46,759 bases of DNA, from assembly GCF_001418255.1 (NCBI RefSeq), contig NZ_LIPV01000014.1:1-46759 (forward strand), read 5' to 3'. Source of the stretch: Thiomonas bhubaneswarensis. GTDB lineage: Bacteria; Pseudomonadota; Gammaproteobacteria; Burkholderiales; Burkholderiaceae_C. The translations under genes and the position numbers were made by a program. Positions 13,035 through 22,300 of the stretch are shown piece after piece (the first letter of the stretch is position 1; each line of letters begins with the position of its first letter). The notes beneath the pieces are model-generated. The model did not search any database. It was not told the origin of the DNA and worked only from the letters and a program-made list of their open reading frames with translations.

Positions 13035-14324
13035 ATGACCCACGTTCTGCGTCATCCCCCCGTTCGTCTTGCCCTGCTGTTCTGGGGCATAGGCGCGGCG
13101 GCCTATATGGTGGGGTTCTTTCTGCGGGTCACGCCGGGCGTGCTCAATGTCGATCTGATGCGCGATTTTCATCTCAATGCCGCGCAACTGGGCAATCTGG
13201 CTTCGTTCTATTTTTATTTTTACGCCGCCTCGCAGATCCCGACCGGGATCGCCAATGATCGCTTCGGCCCCAAGATCCTCATCGTGGTCGGACAGGCCAT
13301 CACCGGCATCGGGGCGTTGTTGTTCGCGCTGGCGGGCAGCTTCGAATCGGCGGCGGTGGCGCGCGCCCTGATCGGCCTGGGGCATGGAGTGGCCTGGGTG
13401 TCTTTGCTCGAACTATCGGCGGCCTGGTTCGCGCCCAGGGTGTTCGGCACCATGTCGGGCCTGTCGCTGGCCCTGGGCACGCTCGGCGCGGTGCTGGCGC
13501 AGGCGCCCTTGCTGATGTTGTCGCACAGCTTCGGCTGGCGATGGGTGCTCGGCGCGGTCGGGGTGCTGTGTCTGGGCTTGTCGTTGCTGGCGCTGCTGCG
13601 CATCCGCAATCGGCCCGAGGACCTGGGTTTCGACGGTTACCTGCCCGCGCGCAGGGTGCCCACGCTGGCCGAGGTCGGGCGCGGCCTGGGGGAAGTCTGG
13701 CGCTATCGCAATACCGTCCTGCTGTTCATGGCGCCGGGTGGGGTGTGCGGCGCGTTTCTGACTTTCACCACGCTCTGGGGCATGCCGTTCCTGACGCAGC
13801 AGCGATCACTGCCCGCGGGACAGGCTTCGTGGGTGGTGGCGGCCATGCTGGTGGCGTTTTCCGTCGGCGGCGTCTTGTGGGGGCGGATTTCGGATCGCTG
13901 GCGCCGTCGCAAGGCGCCCTATCTGCTCGGCGGGGTGATGATGCTGACGGGCTTTTCGCTGCTGGTGTTCTGGCCCCAGGCGCCCTGGGTTTTGATGCTG
14001 CTCGGGCTGCTGCTCAGCTCGGTAGGCTCGGGCGGCATGGTGGTGGGGTTCGCCTGGGCCAAGGAGTCGGTGCCTCAGCGGCTCGCTGGCACGGCCTCGG
14101 GCGTGCACAACACTGGGGTGATGGTGGGCGCGCTGGTGCAACTGCCCTTGCTGGGCTGGGTGCTCGATCTGTTCTGGAAAGGCCAGCAGTCGGGTGGGGT
14201 GCGCTTGTACGACGGTGTGGCGTTTCAGGCGGCCAACGGGGTGTTGCTGGCCTGGATTGCGGTGTCGGTGCTGTGCGTGCTGCTGGCGCGCGAGACGCAC
14301 GCACGGCCCCTCGCAACGAGTTGA
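13035..14324 (+). CDS. MFS transporter
   Basis: A 12-helix major facilitator superfamily permease, 429 residues. The loop 2-3 motif appears as GIANDRFGPKILI. The second half has the matching GRISDRWRRRKAPYL. The conserved helix-5 region is GTMSGLSLALGTLGAVLAQAPL. The family usually exports drugs or imports organic anions; the substrate cannot be assigned. The start ATG gives MTHVLRHPPVRLALLFWG; a longer in-frame reading upstream is basic and unlike a transporter. The divergent ArsR-type regulator could control it. Confidence 0.9.
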   Translation: MTHVLRHPPVRLALLFWGIGAAAYMVGFFLRVTPGVLNVDLMRDFHLNAAQLGNLASFYFYFYAASQIPTGIANDRFGPKILIVVGQAITGIGALLFALAGSFESAAVARALIGLGHGVAWVSLLELSAAWFAPRVFGTMSGLSLALGTLGAVLAQAPLLMLSHSFGWRWVLGAVGVLCLGLSLLALLRIRNRPEDLGFDGYLPARRVPTLAEVGRGLGEVWRYRNTVLLFMAPGGVCGAFLTFTTLWGMPFLTQQRSLPAGQASWVVAAMLVAFSVGGVLWGRISDRWRRRKAPYLLGGVMMLTGFSLLVFWPQAPWVLMLLGLLLSSVGSGGMVVGFAWAKESVPQRLAGTASGVHNTGVMVGALVQLPLLGWVLDLFWKGQQSGGVRLYDGVAFQAANGVLLAWIAVSVLCVLLARETHARPLATS

Positions 14325-14345
14325 GCGGGGCCGACCTGCGTGCGC

Positions 14346-14627
14346 TCAGTGGGCCTGCAGCGATTGACGTGATAGCGCCGAATAGCGGTCGAGAAAATCG
14401 TCGATCTCCTCGCTGCTGGGCTCCTGGGCGATGAGTTGCTGCACGCTGTGGCGAAAGCCCTCGGCCGCGCGACCGCCCAGAAAAATTTCCTTGCGGGCGA
14501 ATTTGTCGACGATTTCGTAACCTCCGCGCGACAGATCGGCTTCGGCACCATCCTGTGAAGCCTGTGCGCCCGACCAATCGAGCTGCAGGACACAGAAGGC
14601 GTCTGAGTCATAGATCATGGTTTGCAT
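14346..14627 (-). CDS. DUF3567 family protein
   Basis: A small cytosolic protein of 93 residues belonging to DUF3567, known from Burkholderiales and of unknown function. The family core is GGYEIVDKFARKEIFLGG, followed by an acidic helix (EPSSEEIDDFLDRYSAL). The start ATG (MQTMIYDSDAFCVLQLD) is fixed by a strong GGAGGAA 6 bases upstream; an in-frame extension of 54 residues is spurious. It converges with the MFS gene, 21 bp apart. Confidence 0.9.
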   Translation of the reverse strand: MQTMIYDSDAFCVLQLDWSGAQASQDGAEADLSRGGYEIVDKFARKEIFLGGRAAEGFRHSVQQLIAQEPSSEEIDDFLDRYSALSRQSLQAH

Positions 14628-14785
14628 GGTGTTCCTCCGCTGGATGGTGGGGAGATAGGGTTGCTCCAAGCAAAATTCAAGCCTGTGGTCTTCCGGGGCT
14701 GTGTCTGCACTCCAGATCGGCCTTCCCATGTCTGCATAACGGCACGGGATGGGCCGGGGTTGACCCCTCGGGGTGCGCCGTTTTC

Positions 14786-16018
14786 TCATGGCGCGGCGGA
14801 GGTAGGGGCTTGAGGCAGGGCCTGCTGCTCGGCGTGATCGAGGGTGAAGAGCAGGTAGCTGTCGGCGGAGTGCTGCAGTCGGATCTGCACCGGGAGGTTC
14901 TGCAACTGCGGCGACAGCCAGATCTGGGCGCCGAGCTGGTTGGCGTCTTCGGCGTGACGCACGATATGCCAGCAGGACAGCGGCCCTTCCGGGGTGGACA
15001 CGGTGGTCATGCCGGCGACGGTGAAGGTCCAGTCGGCCATGCCGCTGGGCCGGGCCACGGCGAAGGTGAGCTGGGCGCCGGGCTGGAAGGCCTCAGGATC
15101 GCGGGTGAGGCGGTTGGCGAGTTGCAGAAACAGGCTGGCGCTGTCCTGCACATGGGGTTGCAGCGGCAGAACCTGGGGGCTGGCGCTGAAGTGCAGGGTG
15201 CCGTCGCTGCGGTCGAAGCGCACCGATTTTTCGCGGGTGAAGATGCGCTCGGTATAGCGCGTGGGCGCGAGCCAGTTGCCGTCGATGCGGCCGACGCTGC
15301 GGTAGGCAAAGCCGATCAGCGCCTGACCTTCGAGGGTGGCTTCGTAATGATCGCCGTCGACGGTCCACACCAGGGCACCGCTGCCGTGCAGTTGGCCTCG
15401 CCAGTAGCCGGTGATGGTGTAGCTCAGTCGGGTGGACGGCGGCCAGGCGCGCGCTGAGGCCGGTGCCGCATCGCTCACGGGCGCCGAAGCCGACGACGCG
15501 GGCGCGCTCTGCCTCGCCGAGCTGTTCTCAGCCTTGCCGGCCGGAGCCGCACCGGGTTGACTGATGGCTCCGGGCGCGGCCTCCCCGCCCAGACTGGAGG
15601 CGACCTTCGGGCTGGGCGCGGATATTGGCGGCTGTGGCGCGCTGGTCTGCGGCGCAGGTGAGGACGCGGCAGCGGCCGGATCAGTGTCTGCCACCAGGGT
15701 TCGGTGCGGGCTGGGCGGCGGTGGTGTTTCGGGACTCGGCGCGGGCGCCGGGGAGACCGGGCGATGCCTGGACGGCTGCCGTGGCTTGGGCGCGGCGGCG
15801 TGTCGGGGCGGTGCCGTGGGTCGAGGCGGGTGGACGACGGGTGGCACGGGCTTGAGCAACTGGGTGTAGATCGGCTCGGGAAGGCGACCGCTGGCCCAGG
15901 GCGCAAAGGCGTCGCCCAGCCAATGCAGTGCGAGCAGATGCAGCAGCAGCACGCCCAGGCCGAGCAAGGCCATTGCCCACCAGGTCCGCAGCCGACGCCC
16001 GCGGCCCTCAGGTGGCAT
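14786..16018 (-). CDS. DUF3108 domain protein with N-terminal membrane anchor and long Pro/Ala-rich linker
   Basis: 410 residues. An N-terminal transmembrane helix (WWAMALLGLGVLLLHLLALHWL, broken here only by description; about 13-34) is followed by a linker rich in Pro, Ala and Ser (about 50-195), and a C-terminal DUF3108 domain (about 197-400) that should be periplasmic. The domain has TYTITGYWRG-like entry strands (LSYTITGYWRG), DGDHYEATLEGQALIGFAYRSVG in two blocks, and a later FTVAGMTTVSTPEGPLSCWHI. The architecture recalls TonB-like periplasm-spanning linkers. The domain's role is unknown. It stands alone, leftward, divergent from the PhaM-like gene. Confidence 0.85.
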   Translation of the reverse strand: MPPEGRGRRLRTWWAMALLGLGVLLLHLLALHWLGDAFAPWASGRLPEPIYTQLLKPVPPVVHPPRPTAPPRHAAAPKPRQPSRHRPVSPAPAPSPETPPPPSPHRTLVADTDPAAAASSPAPQTSAPQPPISAPSPKVASSLGGEAAPGAISQPGAAPAGKAENSSARQSAPASSASAPVSDAAPASARAWPPSTRLSYTITGYWRGQLHGSGALVWTVDGDHYEATLEGQALIGFAYRSVGRIDGNWLAPTRYTERIFTREKSVRFDRSDGTLHFSASPQVLPLQPHVQDSASLFLQLANRLTRDPEAFQPGAQLTFAVARPSGMADWTFTVAGMTTVSTPEGPLSCWHIVRHAEDANQLGAQIWLSPQLQNLPVQIRLQHSADSYLLFTLDHAEQQALPQAPTSAAP

Positions 16019-16209
16019 GGCGGCAACCTTTCGGACGCGCGGGGCCGCGTGGGCAAACGAGCGGGGCAGTGCGTGCGAACATGCCTCTCATTCTGCCGGG
16101 CGTCTGCCGTTCATCATGGACGGTGCGGGTTTTCGCGGTAGTCGGCCGCGCGTATGCTGCGGCCAGGGAGTGACATTGACTCCCAGGCAAGACCCACGAG
16201 GAACGAGTC

Positions 16210-16836
16210 ATGGCGCAGATACCGGAGTTCAAGGATTTCATGCCGGGCCTGGAGTTTTTCCAGACCTTGCTCAGGGGCGCGGGCATGCCGTCGCAGTTTG
16301 CCAACTGGGTGGCGCCGACGCTGGACGTGGAGGAGCTGGAGCAGAGAATCACCGATCTCAAGGCCGTGCTGGGCTGGCTCGAAACCCACACTCGCATGAC
16401 GCAGAACATGATTCAGGCGCTGGAGGTGCAGCGCATGACGGTGCAGGCGCTCAAGACCATGAATGTGGACATGCAGGCTTTCGCCAAGGGCATGGTGGCC
16501 GAGCCATCGCCCGCCGAGCGCGAGGCCCCAGAGCCGCAACAGGCACAGGCCGAGCCTGCCGCGCCCCTGTTCGATCCGATGCAGTGGTGGAACACCATGA
16601 CGCAGCAGTTCACCGAACTGGCGAATCAGGCGCTGCAGGAGGGTGGGCCGATGCACCCTCAGAGCACGACAACCGCCGCACCCGTCAAGATGCCTGCAGC
16701 GCGCCCGCCTGCTGCCAAGAAGACGGCGAACAAAGCAGCGAAGAAGGCCGCGACCAAGCCCCGCGCCGCCACCGGAGCGCGCAAGACGGGCACCGGAGCC
16801 AAGCCAGCGGCCAAGCGCGGCAAGGCCGCGCGCTGA
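16210..16836 (+). CDS. phaM: PhaM-like polyhydroxyalkanoate granule regulatory protein
   Basis: Resembles PhaM, which binds both PHA synthase and DNA and links storage granules to the nucleoid. The 208 residues have an N-terminal region (QIPEFKDFMPGLEFF), a conserved helical middle (about 38-90: LDVEELEQRITDLKAVLGWL and NMIQALEVQRMTVQALKTMN), an acidic/Gln-rich linker, and a C-terminal tail of repeated Ala-Lys motifs (AAKKTANKAAKKAATK) like histone H1 tails. The start is the ATG at 16210 after GAGGAACGAG. It converges with trxC, 10 bp apart. No PHA synthase is in the window, so the role is by family. Confidence 0.8.
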   Translation: MAQIPEFKDFMPGLEFFQTLLRGAGMPSQFANWVAPTLDVEELEQRITDLKAVLGWLETHTRMTQNMIQALEVQRMTVQALKTMNVDMQAFAKGMVAEPSPAEREAPEPQQAQAEPAAPLFDPMQWWNTMTQQFTELANQALQEGGPMHPQSTTTAAPVKMPAARPPAAKKTANKAAKKAATKPRAATGARKTGTGAKPAAKRGKAAR

Positions 16837-16846
16837 CCCGCGTCGC

Positions 16847-17263
16847 TTACATGCCGACCCAGCGCACCAGTTCCTGCGCGGGCATGACGCCGGACTGGCG
16901 TTTCACCTCCTGCCCGCCGCGGTACAGCGCGAGGGTGGGGATGCTGCGAATGCGGTTGCGCACCGAGACCTGCGGATTGGCGTCGGTGTCGACCTTGGCC
17001 AGCACCGCGCGGCCCTTGAGCAGCGTCGCGGCCTGCGCGAATTGCGGCGCCATCATCTTGCAGGGCCCGCACCACTCGGCCCAGAAGTCCACCAGAACGG
17101 GCAGTTCGCTCTTGGCGATGAAGCGATCGAAACTGGCGTCGGTGAGGGTGATGGGCGCGGCCGGGAGGAGATCCTTGCCGCATTGACCGCAGACGGGCGA
17201 GTCGCCCAGGCGGTCTTCGGGGACGCGGTTGAGCGTGGCGCAATGGGGGCAGACGACGAGCAT
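16847..17263 (-). CDS. trxC: Thioredoxin 2 (TrxC-type, with zinc ribbon)
   Basis: A cytosolic disulfide reductase of 138 residues. The N-terminal zinc ribbon has Cys5-Cys8 (CPHC) and Cys25-Cys28 (CGQC), the mark of TrxC. The thioredoxin domain carries the active site WCGPC (Cys65, Cys68) in VLVDFWAEWCGPCKMMAP and the cis-proline segment IRSIPTLALYRGG. TrxC is often induced by oxidative stress. The gene stands alone; its start is the ATG of MLVVCPHC. Confidence 0.95.
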   Translation of the reverse strand: MLVVCPHCATLNRVPEDRLGDSPVCGQCGKDLLPAAPITLTDASFDRFIAKSELPVLVDFWAEWCGPCKMMAPQFAQAATLLKGRAVLAKVDTDANPQVSVRNRIRSIPTLALYRGGQEVKRQSGVMPAQELVRWVGM

Positions 17264-17385
17264 GGCGGGCTATTGGAGAGCAGGAACGCGGAAGACAAGA
17301 ACATGCGGCACGGCGCGATGGTTTTCAAGGGCTGGCCTATCCGGCGTACATTGCGGTCATCGATCCGACCCTCATCCCGCCCATC

Positions 17386-17943
17386 ATGCCGAGAATCGCG
17401 TATCTGCCCCAACATCACACCGAGCCCGAGGACCTGGTGGCGGCCATACGCCAGCGGCGCGGTGGCGAGCTGCTCAATCTCGATCGCATGCTGCTGCACA
17501 GCCCCGCCTTCGCGCGAGGCTGGAACGACCTGCTGGGCGCGGTGCGCGGCGAGCTCGAACTCGACGCCGATCTGCGCGAGCTGGCGATCTGCGTGGTGGC
17601 GCGACTCAACGGTGCCGACTATGAATTCATGCATCACGCGCCGCTGTTTCTGGCCGCGGGCGGAGCGGCCGAGCAGCTCGCCCTGTTGCACGACATTCCC
17701 GCCGCGGTGGAAAATCGGCTGGCGTTCTCCACCCGAGAGCGGGCGGTGATGGCGCTGACCTATGACATGACGCGGCGCGTGCGGGTCAGCGAGGCGCATT
17801 TCGCCGCCATCCGCGCCCTGCTGCCGGCGCAGCAGGTGGTGGAACTGGTGGGCGTGGTGGCGACGTACAACATGGTGTCGCGGTTTCTGGTGGCGCTCGA
17901 CGTGGGCATTGAAGACCGGTCTGGGTCGGAGCCCGCGCATTGA
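17386..17943 (+). CDS. Carboxymuconolactone decarboxylase family protein (AhpD-like)
   Basis: 185 residues of the CMD/AhpD-like all-helical fold. The characteristic helix is LRELAICVVARLNGADYEFMHHAPLF. AhpD-type enzymes use a CxxC pair near this point; here only the first cysteine (in AICVV) is present, so a disulfide-based peroxidase role is unlikely. The downstream segment FSTRERAVMALTYDMTRRVRVSE matches the family. The start ATG (MPRIAYLPQHH) lacks an obvious ribosome site. It is divergent from trxC and 36 bp before a small membrane protein, possibly co-transcribed. Confidence 0.83.
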   Translation: MPRIAYLPQHHTEPEDLVAAIRQRRGGELLNLDRMLLHSPAFARGWNDLLGAVRGELELDADLRELAICVVARLNGADYEFMHHAPLFLAAGGAAEQLALLHDIPAAVENRLAFSTRERAVMALTYDMTRRVRVSEAHFAAIRALLPAQQVVELVGVVATYNMVSRFLVALDVGIEDRSGSEPAH

Positions 17944-17979
17944 CCCCAGATCGCAGGCAACCCACGCCGAGGAGACGAC

Positions 17980-18459
17980 ATGACGCATTTCTGGCTGCTT
18001 GCACTGCATTACCGCACCCTCAGTCTGATCGTTCTGGGCTTGGTGCTGGCGGGCCTGACCCTGCTCACCAGCTCGCGCGCGGCGCACGATCTGCGCGTGG
18101 CGCAGGTGCTGTTGCGGTGGTTTTTGCTGTGTGCGGTTGGCGTGGGTTTTCTGGTGCTGGGAGCGCAGCATCTGCTGCCGGGCGCAGCGCCCGACCCGGC
18201 GCGGTTTCAGCTCGGGCTGGCGGCGCTCGGCATGGCCGCGGTCGGCGTGGCCGCGGCCTGGGGCGATCTGGGCGCGAGGCTGGCGGCCTTGATCGGGCCG
18301 TCGGTGTGGATCGTCGGCGCGTTGCTGGGCCAGGCGGCGGCGCCGTCAGCCCTGTTCGGCCCCGCCGATCTGCTGCTGCCCCTGGTGGGCTTCGCGCTGC
18401 TGGCCTGGCAGTTCAGGGCGCAGCGGCACCGTAGCGTGTTTGCGCGTTCGCGGCTGTGA
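17980..18459 (+). CDS. Small multi-helix membrane protein of unknown function
   Basis: 159 residues, mostly hydrophobic, with about four predicted transmembrane helices (LSLIVLGLVLAGLTLL; LLRWFLLCAVGVGFLVLGA; LGLAALGMAAVGVAAAW; LLPLVGFALLAWQF). I do not recognise the family. A GAGGAGACG sits just before the ATG, supporting expression. The last 47 bases overlap the 3' end of the leftward BtuF-like gene, so the basic tail RAQRHRSVFARSRL is read through opposite-strand coding sequence. It follows the CMD-like gene by 36 bp. Confidence 0.7.
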   Translation: MTHFWLLALHYRTLSLIVLGLVLAGLTLLTSSRAAHDLRVAQVLLRWFLLCAVGVGFLVLGAQHLLPGAAPDPARFQLGLAALGMAAVGVAAAWGDLGARLAALIGPSVWIVGALLGQAAAPSALFGPADLLLPLVGFALLAWQFRAQRHRSVFARSRL

Positions 18460-19291
18460 GCCTCGACGAAAACGCGGCGAGCTGGCGCAGGCCGTCTATG
18501 GTGCGCACGCCGTACCAGCTGGCCCATTCTCCGGGGATGCAGTGCACGGCCGGATGCAGGCCGCGGCGTGCGAGCAGCTCGCGCACTTCGTCGGCATGCC
18601 TTGGGCCGAAGCGATAGGGCTCGCTCGACAGCAGCACCGTGTCCACCTGGGTCAGCCAGTCGGCAGACCAGTCGAAGGCCGGATAGCGGGTGGAACCCGG
18701 CTGGTGCAGCCCGTCGCCGCCGCGCACGTCGGGCAGGGTGTGCAGGCCGACGGCTGCGAGACTGCGGCTGATGTAGGTGTCGCGGGCGACGGTCATCCAC
18801 GGCTGGCGCCAGATCAGATAGAGCGCATGGTGTGGCGGCGGGGTGGGCGGCAGGCTGTCGAGCGCCAATCGCATCGCCTTGCGCAGCGCCGCGGCACGCT
18901 CGGGCACACCGGGTACGCCCGCGAACGCCGCGCCGAGCAGGTCGAACAAGGCGAGGTTGTCCTCCGGCGTCTGCGGATGGGTGACGATGACCTGCGGCAC
19001 GAAGCGGCGTAGCGCCTCCACGGTGTCACGGGTGTTTTCGTCCACGTTGACCAGCACATGGCTGGGGCGCAGCGAGCGCAGCGCATCGAGGTGGACATCC
19101 TTGGTGCCGCCGACCTTGGGCACGGCGCCGACCTGGTCGCGGGGATGGATGCAGAACCCGGTGCGGGCGACGATCTGCGCCTGCAGCCCGAGCGCGAACA
19201 GGGTTTCCGTCAGGCTGGGCACCAGGCTGGCGATGCGCGCCTGCGGGCCCGCCGCGACGACGGGCTGGCCGATGGCATCGTGCAGGGGCAT
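18413..19291 (-). CDS. BtuF-like helical-backbone metal receptor (cobalamin/metal-chelate binding)
   Basis: A periplasmic-binding-protein fold of the BtuF/FhuD class (two lobes joined by a rigid helix), 292 residues. Family marks are RIASLVPSLTETLFALGL, the segment VGGTKDVHLDALRSLRPSHVL, and PAFDWSADWLTQVDTVLLSSEPYRF in two blocks. Relatives bind cobalamin, haem or metal chelates for ABC importers. No signal peptide is visible (it opens MPLHDAIGQPVVAAG), so it may be cytosolic or mis-started. It begins 13 bp after the NRPS stop and is probably in its operon. No permease or ATPase partner is nearby. Its 3' end overlaps a convergent gene by 47 bp. Confidence 0.83.
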   Translation of the reverse strand: MPLHDAIGQPVVAAGPQARIASLVPSLTETLFALGLQAQIVARTGFCIHPRDQVGAVPKVGGTKDVHLDALRSLRPSHVLVNVDENTRDTVEALRRFVPQVIVTHPQTPEDNLALFDLLGAAFAGVPGVPERAAALRKAMRLALDSLPPTPPPHHALYLIWRQPWMTVARDTYISRSLAAVGLHTLPDVRGGDGLHQPGSTRYPAFDWSADWLTQVDTVLLSSEPYRFGPRHADEVRELLARRGLHPAVHCIPGEWASWYGVRTIDGLRQLAAFSSRLTAANAQTRYGAAAP

Positions 19292-19304
19292 GAGGAGAGC
19301 GGCT

Positions 19305-22300
19305 TCAGGCGGCGTCGATCCGGCTGGGGGCCGAGCGGGCTATCTGCCCGAGATTCTCGAAGATGAGACGGCGTGGCGCGAGGCGCCAGCCCAGCTGTTG
19401 TTCGATGGCGAGGACCGCGCGCATGGCCAGCAGGGAATGGCCGCCGAGGTCGAAGAAGTTGTCGGTGCGCAGAACCTGATCGACACCGAGCAACTCACGC
19501 CAGATGGCGGCGATCAGGCGCTCTTGTGGTGTGGCTGGTTGCTCTGCGGCGCGAGTGTCGGCCATGCGGTCGGGGGCGTCGGGCTGCGGGGCGGGCAGCG
19601 CGGTGCGGTCGAGCTTGCCGTTGGGCAGCAGCGGCAGCGCGGGCAACGGCACGATGTGCTGCGGCACCATGTAGTCGGGCAGGCGCGCACGCAGGGAACG
19701 GCGCAGGTCTGCGGCAGACGCTGCGGCGACACCGGGCGCGGGCACGATGTAGGCCACCAGGCGAACATCGTCCGGCGTGGGGGCATGGGTGGTGAGCACG
19801 CAGTCGGCAACGCCGGTCTGCTCGCGCAGCGCGGCTTCGATCTCGCCGAGTTCGACGCGGTAGCCGCGAATCTTGATCTGATGATCCAGCCTACCGAGGT
19901 ATTCGAGCTGGCCGTCGTGCCGCCAGCGGCCGAGGTCGCCGGTCGTGTAGAGCCGGGCCTGTGCGTCGACGCTGAACGGGTCGGGGATGAAGCGCTCGGC
20001 GGTCAGTTCGGGGCGCTGGAAATAGCCCAGCGCCACCCCGGCGCCGCCGATGTGGATTTCGCCGGGCACGCCGATGGGGCAGAGCTGGCCCCGGGGATCG
20101 AGCACCCAGACCTGGGTGTTGGCTATCGGCCGTCCGATGACGATGGGCTGCTGCGGCTGCACCCGCCAGCAGGTGGACCAGACGGTGGTTTCGGTGGGTC
20201 CGTACAGATTCCAGACTTCGGCGCAGGCGGCCAGCAGGCGGGGGGCGAGGTCGGCGGGCAGGGCCTCGCCGCCGATGAAGGCGCGCAGACCGGGGCCGCC
20301 GCGCCAGCCGGTGTCGAGCAGCATGCGCCAGGTCGAGGGCGTGGCCTGCATCACGCTGGCGCCGCTGCCTCGCAGCAGGTCGCGCAGGGCGTAGGGGACG
20401 CGCGACTGGGCGTGATCGGCGAGCACCACGCGCGCGCCTGCGGCCAGCGGCAACAGCAGTTCGAGCACGGCGATGTCGAACGACAGGGTGGTGACGGCCA
20501 GCAGCGCGTCGTCAGCCTTCAGGCCGGGTTCGCCGGCCATGCTGTGCAGAAAGTTGATCACGGCGCGGTGCGGAACGACCACGCCCTTGGGCCGTCCGGT
20601 GGAGCCGGAGGTGTAGAGGATGTAGGCGGGGTCTTCGGGCCGGGGCGCGTGGGCGGGGTCGGTCGCGAAGGCGGGAGCGTCGGCCGCGGCGTCGAGGGCG
20701 ATTTGCGGCACGCCGGTGGCGGCCAAGAGTGGCAGCAGGTCGGTCTCGGTGAGGATGCAGCGCAGCTCGGCGTCGGTGGCCATGTGGTGCAGGCGCGCAG
20801 GTGGAAAGCCGGGGTCGAGCGGCACGTAGGCGGCGCCGGTATGCAGCACGGCCAGCAGGGCGGCGAGCATGTCGGCGTGACGGTGCAGGCAAAGCCCGAC
20901 GCGGTCGCCCCGGCCGACGCCCGCATGCTGCAACAGCCCGGCGATCTGCAGCGCGCGGGCGTGCAGTTCGGGGTAGCGCAGGCTGCGGCCGCTGGCGTCG
21001 GTCACGGCAAGGCGATCGTGCCGTTCGGGGGCATCGAGCCGCAGATAGTCGGGCAGGTTGCGCGCGGGCGGGGGCGGTGCCTGGGTGGCGTTCCACGAGT
21101 CGAGCAGGGCGCGTTGCGGCGCGGTGATCAGCGGGTGAGCGCCAAGCGGCGCCTGCGGCTGGGACAGAAGCTGTTCGGTGAGCTGCACATAGCCGTCGAG
21201 CAGGCGCTGCGCGGAGTCGGTGCTGAACAGGTCGGTGGCGTATTCGAGCTGGATGCGGTGGCTGAATTCGGTGTCGATATGCAGCGACAGGTCGAACTGC
21301 GCGGCCACGCGGTCGAAGTCGAAGGGCTCGTAGGTGAAGGGCACGGCGACGGCCTGGCCCAGAGGGGCGTTGAGCACGTTGAACAGCACCCGCACCAGCC
21401 CCTGGGGATGATCGGCGCGCAGCGCATCCATGCGCTCGACCAGTTCGTCGAAGGGGGCGTCCTGGTGGGCGTAGGCCTGCAGCGCCGTATCGCGCACCTG
21501 CTGGACCAAGTCGTGAAACGACTGGTCGAGATCGACCCTGTTGCGCAGCACCAGGGTGTTGACCAGGGTGCCCACGAGCTGCTCGGTGGCGGCGTGATGC
21601 CGGTTGGCGATGGGGGTGCCCACGGCGATGTCGCTGCTGCGGGTGATGCGCGCCAGCAGCACGTCGAAGCTGGCCAGCAGCAGCATGAAGGGGGTTACGC
21701 CATGCGCCGCGCAGTAGCCACGCAGGGCTAGTCGCAGCGGCTCGCTGAGCGGCGCATGAACGCTGCGGCCCTGGAAGCTGGGCTGCGATGGGCGGGGGAA
21801 GTCGGTCGGCAGCGGCAGGTCGGCCAGGCCTTGCAGGCGCTGCATCCAGTAGTCGAGTTGCGCCTCGCGCGCGGCGGCCACAGCGGCGCTGCGCTGCCAG
21901 GCGGCGTAGTCGGCGTATTGCAGGGGCAGCGGAGGCAGGCCCATGTGGGCGGCATCGGTCTTGCCCTGAAGCAGACCGGCGTAGATCTGCATGGCCTCGC
22001 GCCCGAGGATGGCCAGCGACCAGTTGTCGGCGATGGTGTGGTGCAGCACCCAGAACAGCACATGGTCGTCTTCGCTCAGGCGCATCAGGCAGACTCGGTG
22101 CAGCGGCGCGCGGGCCAGGTCGAACGGGCGGGCGAGGAAGGCGGTGGCGGCCTGCCGGGCCGCGGCCAAGCGCGCATCGGCCGGGAGGTGGCGGAAGTCG
22201 AGGATGTCGAGCCCGGGAGCCACGGACGGCAGGATGACCTGCACCGGCTCCTGGCCGCGCAGGGCGAACTGGGTGCGCAGGCCTTCGTGCCGCGCCACGA

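Noticed and set aside
16017-17186. A 389-codon plus-strand frame over the PhaM-like and trxC genes.
   Set aside because: It is out of phase with the PhaM-like gene, which has a ribosome site and family pattern; this one has neither.
18843-21731. A 962-codon open frame on the plus strand opposite the NRPS and its neighbour.
   Set aside because: It crosses two well-supported minus-strand genes and has repetitive Gly/Val/Gln-rich content typical of shadow frames.
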